Below, in pieces: positions 43,635-50,360 of a DNA stretch of 50,360 bases. Made by a program: the position numbers and the translations under genes. The stretch is taken from the NCBI GenBank assembly GCA_964475135.1, contig CAYYWL010000012.1, positions 1 to 50,360 of the forward strand, given 5' to 3'. The notes beneath the pieces are model-generated. The model was given only the letters and a program-made list of their open reading frames with translations. It searched no databases and was not told where the DNA came from. The first letter of the stretch is position 1, and each line of letters begins with the position of its first letter. This DNA is from TMED14 sp964475135. GTDB taxonomy: Bacteria > Bacteroidota > Bacteroidia > Flavobacteriales > Schleiferiaceae.

Positions 43635-45482
43635 CTAGTTACTAGCTGCTTGTGGCCACACGTTGTCGTCCCGGTTGACGTCCGCGGTCCAGTGGCCGGG
43701 GTCGACTTCGATGGAGCGCACGCCCTTGAGGGGAGCTTCGATGACGAGGTCGAAGGTCTTTTGGGTGTAGTTCCAGGGGCCGGCGAGGACGAGCTGGGGG
43801 TCGCGCTTGTGGCCGTGCATGGCGGCGAGCGGAACGGTGTAGGTCAGTGAGGCTCCGCTCTCGAAGGTGACTTTGACGTCGACGGGCATGGCCATGGAAC
43901 CGCGGCGCTCAAGGCGCACAGTGGTCAGGGCGCGGTTGTCGGACCACACACTGTCGATTCCGACGTCAGGATACTTGGTGGTGTTGATCCACTGGTCGTG
44001 GTACCAGTCGAGGACGAGGCCGGATTCGCGCTCGGCGATGCGCACGAAGTCTTCGGGGCGCGGATGCTTAAAGCTCCACTCGTCGAAGTAGCGGCGCATC
44101 GTGCGCCAAAAGGCATCGTCGCCGACGATTCCGCGCAACTGCACGAGGTAGAGCGAGCCCATCATGTAGGCCGCCATTTGGTACGGAAACTTGCCGTCAA
44201 AGTAGTTGGCCGGGGTGCTGGCGGGCTCGCGCCAGGCTGCTTTAGCGGCGCGCTTGGCAAAGGTGCTGAGGTAGCCCTCGTGCGGATTCGGCTTGTAGGC
44301 GCCCGAAATGACGTTCATGACTTCGTCCTCGGCAAAGCTGGTGAAGCCCTCGTCCATCCAGTGGTAGCGCTGCTCGTCGGTGGCCAGCATTCCGTAGAAC
44401 CACATGTGCGAGCCCTCGTGGGCAACGACGCCAAAGGTTCCGAGGTAGTCGTCGCCATGGGACTCCATCAGCGTGCACATGGGGTACTCCATGGCACCCT
44501 CTCCGCCCTGAATGACGCTGAACTGGGGCCAGCGGTAGGGTCCAAAGTGCTTGTTCATGAAGGCGAAGTAGGTGGCGATGTCGGCGCGGAACCGGTCGCT
44601 CTCGTACATCATGCGCGACTTTTCGTCGGGCTGGTAGAAAGTGTGGATTTCGGTTCCGCTGGGCAGCGTAAAGCGCTGGTGGCGGTAGTCGCGGTCGGCG
44701 GTCCAGGCGAAGTCGTGCACGTTGTCGGCCGCAAAGCGCCAGGTGATGCGCGATTTTTTCTTGTGCTTGACCGGTGTGTCCGAGTACCCGTGGCCGATTT
44801 CGGCGGGGTTTTGAAGGACACCGGTTCCGCCAAGAACGAAGCTGGCGTCGGCGGTCACGTTGACCTCGAAACGGCCAAAATCCCCATAAAATTCGCGGGC
44901 CACATAAAGGTCGGGGTGCCAGCCGTCGCGGTCGTAGACGCACATTTTGGGGTACCACTGCGTGAAGCTGTAGTCGACGCCCTCTTTGTTGCTGCGACCG
45001 GCGCGCTCGATGACGATGGGAATGCGGGTGGTGTACTCGAGCTCGAACACGTGGGTGGCTCCGGGGGCGATGGGCTGGTCGAGGCGGGCGTGCAGGATGG
45101 TTTGGTTGACGTCAAAGGCCAGATCACGCCCGTTGTGGGTGATGCGACGCACGATTTGCTCGCCCTCTTCGTGGGGTTTGAGGTCCTGGATTTTGGTTCC
45201 GATGGCCTTGTCCTTGAACTGGGTCGGAATGTTGGCCATGTTGCTCATCATGCTTCCGGGCTGAAAGGCGTTCCAGTAGAGGTGCATGAAGATTTCGTCG
45301 AGGGCGTCGGGGCTGTGGTTGGTGTATTCCAGGCGCATTTTGCCCTCGAGGCGGTGCTGGTTGTGGTCGAGGTCGACGTCGATTTGATAGCGGACGGCCT
45401 GCTGCCAGTAGGGGGCTTGCGGGGTTTGGGCCCCCATTACTGCGGCCCAGAGGGCGGCGGCGATGCTTAAAAGGTTTTTCAT
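43635..45482 (-). CDS. M1 family zinc metallopeptidase
   Basis: 615-residue exported aminopeptidase-like protein. Signal peptide MKNLLSIAAALWAAVMGAQ. The substrate-binding motif is GEGAMEYPM, and the zinc site is HEGSH (His355, Glu356, His359) with Glu378 in WMDEGFTSF, the correct HExxH-18-E spacing. The C-terminal domain is typical of the Bacteroidota M1 group. It probably trims peptides in the periplasm or outside. It starts 12 bases after the MBL-fold gene, so tadA, MBL and M1 form one operon. The final residues (QAASN and stop) are encoded by the GCAGCTAGTAACTAGCTGC repeat word. Confidence 0.93.
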   Translation of the reverse strand: MKNLLSIAAALWAAVMGAQTPQAPYWQQAVRYQIDVDLDHNQHRLEGKMRLEYTNHSPDALDEIFMHLYWNAFQPGSMMSNMANIPTQFKDKAIGTKIQDLKPHEEGEQIVRRITHNGRDLAFDVNQTILHARLDQPIAPGATHVFELEYTTRIPIVIERAGRSNKEGVDYSFTQWYPKMCVYDRDGWHPDLYVAREFYGDFGRFEVNVTADASFVLGGTGVLQNPAEIGHGYSDTPVKHKKKSRITWRFAADNVHDFAWTADRDYRHQRFTLPSGTEIHTFYQPDEKSRMMYESDRFRADIATYFAFMNKHFGPYRWPQFSVIQGGEGAMEYPMCTLMESHGDDYLGTFGVVAHEGSHMWFYGMLATDEQRYHWMDEGFTSFAEDEVMNVISGAYKPNPHEGYLSTFAKRAAKAAWREPASTPANYFDGKFPYQMAAYMMGSLYLVQLRGIVGDDAFWRTMRRYFDEWSFKHPRPEDFVRIAERESGLVLDWYHDQWINTTKYPDVGIDSVWSDNRALTTVRLERRGSMAMPVDVKVTFESGASLTYTVPLAAMHGHKRDPQLVLAGPWNYTQKTFDLVIEAPLKGVRSIEVDPGHWTADVNRDDNVWPQAASN

Positions 45483-45494
45483 GTCGTCGGCAAA

Positions 45495-46328
45495 TTACAG
45501 TTTTTGGACTTCGGCCAGGCGAGGGCCCTTTTCGGTTGGGGTAAGGATGGCCACTTCGTTGAGCGGGTCGTGCTCGAGAAAAAGCATGTACTCGCGGTCG
45601 GCGGCCTCGTTGAGGATGCGGGCCTTTTCTTCGAGGGTAAGTAGCGGCCTGGTGTCGTAGCCCATGACGTAGGGCAGCGGAATGTGGCCGGTCGACGGCA
45701 GCAAATCGGCCATGTACACGAGGGTTTGACCGCCGTGGTCGAGGATGGGGCACATCTGAGCGTCAGTGTGGCCGTTGACCACAAAGGCGTCGAATCCGAG
45801 GGGCGTGGTGATGCGTGCGGCGTCGCCCTCGATGAGGTTGAGCTGGCCGGATTCCTGCAGGGGCATGATGTTTTCGCGCAGGAAGCTGGCTTTTTCACGC
45901 GGATTGGGGTTGGTGGCCCAGTCCCAGTGGCGGGCGTGGGACCAGTAGCGGGCGTTGGCAAAGGCCGGATGCAGTTGGTCGCCGTGGCGCGCCACGGCTC
46001 CGCCCACGTGGTCAAAGTGCAAATGCGTCAAAAACACGTCGGTGATGTCGTCGCGGTGAAACCCGTGCGCCGCCAAACTGCGGTCGAGCGTCGCGTCGCC
46101 GTGCAGGTGGTAGTGGCTAAAGAACTTCTCGTCCTGCTTGGCGCCGATGCCGGTGTCGATCAGGGTCAGGCGGTCGCCGTCCTCGACGAGCAGGCAGCGC
46201 ATGGCCCAGGTGCAGAGGTTGCGGTCGTCGGCGGGGTTGGTGCGTTCCCAGAGGGACTTGGGGACGACGCCGAACATGGCGCCTCCGTCGAGCTTAAAAA
46301 AGCCCGTTTCGATGGTGTACAGCTTCAT
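45495..46328 (-). CDS. Metallo-beta-lactamase-fold hydrolase
   Basis: 277 residues. The metal motif is THLHFDHVGG, with further ligands in VVNGHTDAQM and MADLLPSTGHIPLP. It resembles the lactonase/hydrolase branch of the MBL superfamily (related to quorum-quenching lactonases), but the substrate is unknown. There is no signal peptide, so it is cytoplasmic. The start at 46328 overlaps the tadA stop in an ATGA (46325-46328); longer in-frame starts lie inside tadA and are rejected. Confidence 0.9.
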   Translation of the reverse strand: MKLYTIETGFFKLDGGAMFGVVPKSLWERTNPADDRNLCTWAMRCLLVEDGDRLTLIDTGIGAKQDEKFFSHYHLHGDATLDRSLAAHGFHRDDITDVFLTHLHFDHVGGAVARHGDQLHPAFANARYWSHARHWDWATNPNPREKASFLRENIMPLQESGQLNLIEGDAARITTPLGFDAFVVNGHTDAQMCPILDHGGQTLVYMADLLPSTGHIPLPYVMGYDTRPLLTLEEKARILNEAADREYMLFLEHDPLNEVAILTPTEKGPRLAEVQKL

Positions 46329-46783
46329 TTTTTGCGTTTGGCTCGAAAGAATTCGGTGAGCAGATCGCCGCAGAGCTCGGCTTCGATTCCGGTTGTGACC
46401 TGGGTTTTGGGGTGCAGCTGGCCGCCCATGGTGCGAAACCCGCGCTTCTCGTCGCTCGCCCCATAGACGACGCGGCCGATTTGGCTCCAGAATAGGGCTC
46501 CGGAGCACATGGTGCAGGGCTCAAGGGTGACGTAGAGCGTGCAGTCGGGCAGGTACTTGGCGGCGAGCTCGTGGCTGGCTGCGGTGATGGCCTGCATTTC
46601 GGCGTGGGCCGTGACGTCGTGCAGGCGCTCGGTCAGGTTGTGGCCGCGGGCGATGACGCGGTTTTGCCAGACCACGACGGCTCCGACCGGAACCTCATCC
46701 TGGTCCATCGCCTTGACGGCTTCTTGAATGGCAAGGCGCATAAAGCGCACGTCGTCTTCGGGGGTCACGGGAGGATGCGGCAT
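46325..46783 (-). CDS. tadA: tRNA adenosine deaminase TadA / nucleoside deaminase
   Basis: 152-residue zinc deaminase. The motif HAE (His60, Glu62) in VTAHAEMQAI and PCTMC (Cys90, Cys93) form the zinc site; NLTERLHDVTAHAEM is typical of TadA, which converts A34 to inosine in tRNA-Arg. It could also be a guanine or other nucleoside deaminase of the same family. The start at 46783 is chosen from the family N terminus and a TATTTTTA element four bases upstream. It is divergent from aspS with 48 bases between them. Confidence 0.9.
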   Translation of the reverse strand: MPHPPVTPEDDVRFMRLAIQEAVKAMDQDEVPVGAVVVWQNRVIARGHNLTERLHDVTAHAEMQAITAASHELAAKYLPDCTLYVTLEPCTMCSGALFWSQIGRVVYGASDEKRGFRTMGGQLHPKTQVTTGIEAELCGDLLTEFFRAKRKK

Positions 46784-46787
46784 GGCG

Positions 46788-46795
46788 TAAAAATA
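46788..46795 (-). promoter_or_regulatory. Promoter -7-like element TATTTTTA for tadA
   Basis: Minus-strand TATTTTTA differs from TAnnTTTG in the last base and lies four bases before the tadA ATG. It suggests a leaderless mRNA. Confidence 0.4.
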
Positions 46796-46818
46796 CGGCC
46801 CGGCTCCGGGCGGCGCGT

Positions 46819-46826
46819 TACCTTTG
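46819..46826 (+). promoter_or_regulatory. Promoter -7 element TACCTTTG for aspS
   Basis: An exact TAnnTTTG match, five bases before the aspS ATG at 46832, again with no room for a leader or ribosome-binding site. Confidence 0.6.
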
Positions 46827-46831
46827 CGGCC

Positions 46832-48589
46832 ATGTTCCGAAGCCATACTTGCGGCGAGCTCCGCCTGGACCACGTTGGTCAAACCGTAACCCTCTCTGGA
46901 TGGGTGCAGCGCCGCCGCGATTTCGGCGGAATGTCGTTTGTCGATTTGCGCGACCGCTACGGCATTACCCAGCTCAGCTTCAACGAGTTGGTCGATCCCG
47001 AACGCCTTGCTGAGGCGCGCAAGCTGCAGCGCGAATTTGTCGTGCAGGCGGTCGGAACCGTGGTCGAGCGTGAAAACAAGAACCCCAACCTCGCCACCGG
47101 CGACGTCGAAATCAAGGTGCATCAGCTCACAGTGCTGAATGCTGCGGCCACTCCGCCCTTTACCATCGAAGACGAGACCGACGGCGGCGAAGAGCTTCGC
47201 ATGAAGTACCGCTACTTGGACATTCGCCGGGCTCCGGTGCGCAACAACCTACTCTTGCGCCACCGCATCAACCGCTCGGTGCGCAGCTACCTCGACACCC
47301 TCGGATTTGTCGACGTCGAGACTCCGTTTTTGATCAAGTCGACGCCTGAAGGCGCCCGCGACTTCGTTGTGCCTTCGCGCCTCAACCAAAACCAGTTTTA
47401 CGCGCTTCCGCAGTCGCCGCAAACATTTAAGCAACTGCTGATGGTGGCCGGTATGGACCGCTACTACCAGGTCGTGCGCTGCTTCCGCGACGAAGACCTG
47501 CGCGCCGACCGCCAGCCCGAATTCACGCAGATCGACTGCGAAATGGCATTTGTCGAGCAAGAAGACATTCTCAACACCTTTGAGGGCTTGGTGCGCCACG
47601 TGCTGCGCGAGGTGCACGGGGTGGAACTGAATGAGGTTCCGCGCATGACCTACGCCGAAGCGATGCGCCGCTACGGGAACGACAAGCCCGACATCCGATT
47701 TGGCATGGAGTTCGTCGAGCTCACCGACCGCGTCAAGGGCCAGGGATTCCCCGTGTTCGACCAAGCCGAGCTCGTGGTGGGAATCAACGCCAAGGGGTGC
47801 GGATCCTACACCCGCAAGCAGCTCGACGCCCTGACCGACTACGTGAAGCGCCCGCAGCTCGGCATGAGTGGCCTGATTTGGATGCGCGTGGACGAGAACG
47901 GGGTGCCCACCTCATCGGCCAACAAGTTTTTTGACGAGACGGCCCTGCGCGGCTGGGCAGACGCCTTTGGCGCCGAGCCCGGAGACCTCGTGCTCGTGCT
48001 TGCCGGCGGAGCCAACAAAACCCGCAAGGCCCTCAGCGAGCTGCGCCTGCATCTGGGCCAGGAACTCGGGCTGCGCAAGCCCTTTGAGTTTGCGCCTCTG
48101 TGGGTCGTGGACTTCCCCCTGCTCGAGTGGGACGAAGAGTCTGGCCGTTGGTTCGCCATGCACCACCCGTTCACGAGTCCGAAGCCCGAAGACATTCCGC
48201 TGCTGGACACCGACCCCGGAGCCGTGCGCGCCAACGCCTACGACATTGTGCTGAACGGCAACGAAATCGGCGGCGGATCGATCCGCATCCACGACCGCGC
48301 CCTGCAGGCCCGCATGTTTGAGCTGCTTGGATTCAGCCCCGAAGAGGCGCAGGCACAGTTCGGATTTTTGATGAACGCCTTCGAGTACGGCGCGCCTCCC
48401 CACGGCGGAATCGCCTTTGGTTTTGACCGCCTTGTAGCCCTGATGGGCGGCGACGAAGTCATTCGCGACTACATCGCCTTCCCGAAAAACAACGCGGGCC
48501 GCGACGTCATGATCGACGCCCCCTCGCCCATTGCCGAGGCGCAGATGGAGGAGCTCAACCTACTTCTAAGGCCGAACCCTAAGGCATGA
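46832..48589 (+). CDS. aspS: Aspartate--tRNA ligase
   Basis: 585-residue bacterial-type class IIb synthetase. The N-terminal OB-fold binds the anticodon (SGWVQRRRDFGGMSFVDLRD). Motif 2 is in RCFRDEDLRADRQPEFTQID, a bacterial GAD insertion follows (about 285-420), and motif 3 is GIAFGFDRLV near the end. The residue after RRRD, near the position that separates discriminating from tRNA-Asn-tolerant enzymes, is Phe; its meaning is not clear. In-frame codons exist far upstream but belong to the tadA region. The stop overlaps the ClC gene start (ATGA, 48586-48589). Confidence 0.97.
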   Translation: MFRSHTCGELRLDHVGQTVTLSGWVQRRRDFGGMSFVDLRDRYGITQLSFNELVDPERLAEARKLQREFVVQAVGTVVERENKNPNLATGDVEIKVHQLTVLNAAATPPFTIEDETDGGEELRMKYRYLDIRRAPVRNNLLLRHRINRSVRSYLDTLGFVDVETPFLIKSTPEGARDFVVPSRLNQNQFYALPQSPQTFKQLLMVAGMDRYYQVVRCFRDEDLRADRQPEFTQIDCEMAFVEQEDILNTFEGLVRHVLREVHGVELNEVPRMTYAEAMRRYGNDKPDIRFGMEFVELTDRVKGQGFPVFDQAELVVGINAKGCGSYTRKQLDALTDYVKRPQLGMSGLIWMRVDENGVPTSSANKFFDETALRGWADAFGAEPGDLVLVLAGGANKTRKALSELRLHLGQELGLRKPFEFAPLWVVDFPLLEWDEESGRWFAMHHPFTSPKPEDIPLLDTDPGAVRANAYDIVLNGNEIGGGSIRIHDRALQARMFELLGFSPEEAQAQFGFLMNAFEYGAPPHGGIAFGFDRLVALMGGDEVIRDYIAFPKNNAGRDVMIDAPSPIAEAQMEELNLLLRPNPKA

Positions 48590-50360
48590 TTCGGGGCCGG
48601 GAAGCGATTGAGCGGCTGCTCCGCCGCTTCCTGATTTGGCGGGCCCAAAACCTTGACACGAGCACTTTTTTGGTGCTGGTTGCGGTGGTCACAGGGCTCA
48701 TATCGGGCTTGGTCGCGGTCGTCCTGAAGAACGCCGCCCACGCCGTGCGCGAGCTCGTGGTGGCCGAGCGCCTCAGCGACATCTACCAGGTCGCCTACTT
48801 TCTTTTTCCCTTGGTCGGAATCAGCATCGTCATGGTCCTGCGCCGCAGCCTCAAATGGCGGATGCGCGAAGGCATTCCCATGGCCCTGAGCTCGATCGCA
48901 AAGGACGGCGGAATCATTCCGCGGTCGGCCATGTACACCAGTTTTGTGGGCTCGGCATTCACCGTCGGATTTGGCGGCTCAGTGGGCCTTGAGGGCCCAA
49001 CGGTCGGAACCGGCGCCGCCATCGGATCCAACCTCGCGCGCTGGCTCCGCCTCGGATTCAAGCAGCGCATTCTGCTGATTTCGTGCGCCACTGCTGGCGC
49101 ACTCGGCAGCATCTTCGGAACCCCCATCGCCGCGCTGGTCTTCACCCTCGAAGTATTCAGCTTGGACCTCACGCTGGGGGCGCTGGTTCCGCTGCTGCTC
49201 GCCTCGGCCACCGGCTCGCTCACCGGCCTGCTTTTGAGCGACGGCACCACCCTATTCACCGTCAACGGAATCGGCGAGTTCGAGCCCCATTTTATCCCAC
49301 AGTACCTCGGATTGGGCGTGGTCACCGCGCTCTTCTCGGTCTACGTCAAGCGGGCCCACCTCTGGTCGTCGTCGCTGCTCGAAAACGTCAAGCGTCCGTG
49401 GTTTCGCGCCATCTCGGGCGGCTTGCTCTTAGGCGGAACCATTTTTCTCATTCCGCCCCTCTACGGCGAAGGCTTTGGCAGCATCACCGCTGCCCTGCAG
49501 GGCGACGTCGCGGCCCTGCTCGACCAGAGCTTCGTGCCCTGGCAGAACCACAGCCCCTGGATCGTCATCGCGCTCTTGCTCGGCCTCGCCCTGATGAAGT
49601 CCATTGCCGCCGGACTCACCATCCACGCCGGCGGAGTCGGGGGAATGTTTGCCCCCACTTTGTTCATGGGTGCCATTCTTGGCCTCGCCTACGTACTCAT
49701 GCTGAGCCACTTGGGCATGGACGTGCCTTCGGTCCACTTTGTGCTCGTCGCCATGGCCGGGCTCATGGCCGGCGTCATGCACGCTCCCCTCACCGGAATG
49801 TTCATGATCACCGAAATCAGCGGCGGTTACCCCCTAATTCTGCCCCTGATGCTCGTCTCGGCCGTGAGCTTTTTTGTGTCGCGCTCAATCAGCCCGCACT
49901 CGATTTACACGGCTCCGCTGGCGGCCGCAGGCGGACTCTGGACCACGGACCGCGACAAAGCCGTCCTGAACTTGATTCAGTGGGACGACGTCCTCGAGCG
50001 CGGAATCGCCGACGTGGTCCCCAACCTTGGCTTTGACGAAGCCGTGCAGCGCCTGATGGCCGAGCAAAAAAACATGCTCGCCGTCGTCGAGGACGGTCGC
50101 TTGCTCGGAACCCTCACCTGGGACGACGTACGCCGCGCCCAGCGCCACTCGCTTCCCCCCATCGCCGTGCGCGACGCTATGTCGGGCGTGGCCTACCAAG
50201 TCGACCTCAATTCGAGTATGGAAGACACCGTCAAGCGCGTCGAGCGCATGGACCAGTGGTACGTACCCGTCATCGACAACGGCCGCTGGGTCGGATTCCT
50301 GTCCAAAGCCAAACTCTTTGAGGTGTACCGACGGAGGCTTAGGGACATGAGTCAGGAAGC
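48586..50360 (+). CDS. ClC-family chloride channel/transporter with CBS domain (3' end outside window)
   Basis: At least 591 residues, running off the window end without a stop. The ClC core shows GGSVGLEGPTVG, with the gating Glu in EGP, then GSIFGTPIAALVFTLE and GGVGGMFAPTLFMG. In the first motif the usual Arg or Lys before EGP is Leu. After about residue 455 a cytosolic CBS pair begins (DVVPNLGFDEAVQRLM, then MLAVVEDGRLLGTLTW and VRDAMSG...YVPVIDNGRWVGF), a regulatory nucleotide-binding module. It overlaps aspS by four bases and is likely co-translated with it. Confidence 0.9.
   Translation, partial: MIRGREAIERLLRRFLIWRAQNLDTSTFLVLVAVVTGLISGLVAVVLKNAAHAVRELVVAERLSDIYQVAYFLFPLVGISIVMVLRRSLKWRMREGIPMALSSIAKDGGIIPRSAMYTSFVGSAFTVGFGGSVGLEGPTVGTGAAIGSNLARWLRLGFKQRILLISCATAGALGSIFGTPIAALVFTLEVFSLDLTLGALVPLLLASATGSLTGLLLSDGTTLFTVNGIGEFEPHFIPQYLGLGVVTALFSVYVKRAHLWSSSLLENVKRPWFRAISGGLLLGGTIFLIPPLYGEGFGSITAALQGDVAALLDQSFVPWQNHSPWIVIALLLGLALMKSIAAGLTIHAGGVGGMFAPTLFMGAILGLAYVLMLSHLGMDVPSVHFVLVAMAGLMAGVMHAPLTGMFMITEISGGYPLILPLMLVSAVSFFVSRSISPHSIYTAPLAAAGGLWTTDRDKAVLNLIQWDDVLERGIADVVPNLGFDEAVQRLMAEQKNMLAVVEDGRLLGTLTWDDVRRAQRHSLPPIAVRDAMSGVAYQVDLNSSMEDTVKRVERMDQWYVPVIDNGRWVGFLSKAKLFEVYRRRLRDMSQE

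Noticed and set aside
43998..45470. A 490-residue open frame on the plus strand
   Set aside because: Antisense to the M1 peptidase, which has the full zinc site. The translation is low in complexity (Val, Gly, Ala, His) and has no motif.

Overview
The window looks like a chromosomal segment of a Bacteroidota bacterium, most likely in or near the Flavobacteriales. It carries three TonB-dependent receptors (one paired with a DUF4249 lipoprotein), a type IX secretion (T9SS) cargo protein, a PorV/PorQ-like outer-membrane protein, a fused CcoN-CcoO oxidase subunit with mono-haem CcoP, a metH gene split in two, and repeated TAnnTTTG promoter elements. Base composition is moderately GC-rich, with local AT-rich patches. 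Two 100-N runs (18506-18605 and 37142-37241) are scaffold gaps, so the sequence is probably a draft or metagenome assembly.

Layout. 0-3 kb (minus): tail-specific protease and an oligopeptide-type ABC permease. 3.1-6.3 kb (plus): TonB receptor and DUF4249 lipoprotein. 6.6-16.2 kb: a respiration block made of a Crp/Fnr regulator (minus) divergent from a copper P-type ATPase (ccoI), then ccoS, ccoNO, ccoQ, ccoP, ccoG, a TauE/SafE-like membrane protein and a double universal stress protein. Three FNR-like palindromes precede the transcription units of this block. 16.6-18.5 kb: mechanosensitive channel and ruvC. 18.7-30.2 kb (minus): a receptor, 1330-residue secreted protein and PorV-like trio, then greA, a HIT protein and a T9SS cargo protein with a PA domain. 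30.3-31.9 kb: Rieske-like lipoprotein and fatty-acid desaturase. 31.9-41.1 kb: a methionine/SAM cycle block with metF, metH-C and metH-N (minus), metK (plus, gapped) and ahcY (minus), with a hicAB toxin-antitoxin pair in between. 40-43.5 kb: a phosphopantetheinyl transferase fused to a NadR-like kinase, and a thiamine-type TonB receptor. 43.6-50.4 kb: M1 peptidase, metallo-beta-lactamase-fold hydrolase and tadA (minus); aspS and a ClC channel (plus, cut by the window end).

Regulation is the most striking part. The metH-metK intergenic region holds a SAM-I riboswitch reading towards metH and, on the opposite strand, a SAM-II riboswitch reading towards metK, each with its own TAnnTTTG promoter. 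A TPP riboswitch precedes the third TonB receptor and overlaps the 3' end of the fusion gene. In all three cases a short hairpin ends one base before the start codon. The cbb3 block has three TGA-N6-TCA boxes at near-fixed distance from a GAATTTT element. Several other genes have TAnnTTTG-like elements only 4-5 bases before ATG, suggesting leaderless transcripts.

Non-coding repeats are also unusual. A family of roughly 260-bp intergenic elements has inverted ends and a common 14-mer core. A 33-bp double-hairpin repeat occurs twice, once at the edge of an assembly gap. Short words such as GCAAGGTTGGC and TTAGCTCGTTGGC sit, in a fixed orientation, just past many stop codons. No tRNA, rRNA, CRISPR array, transposase or prophage gene was seen.
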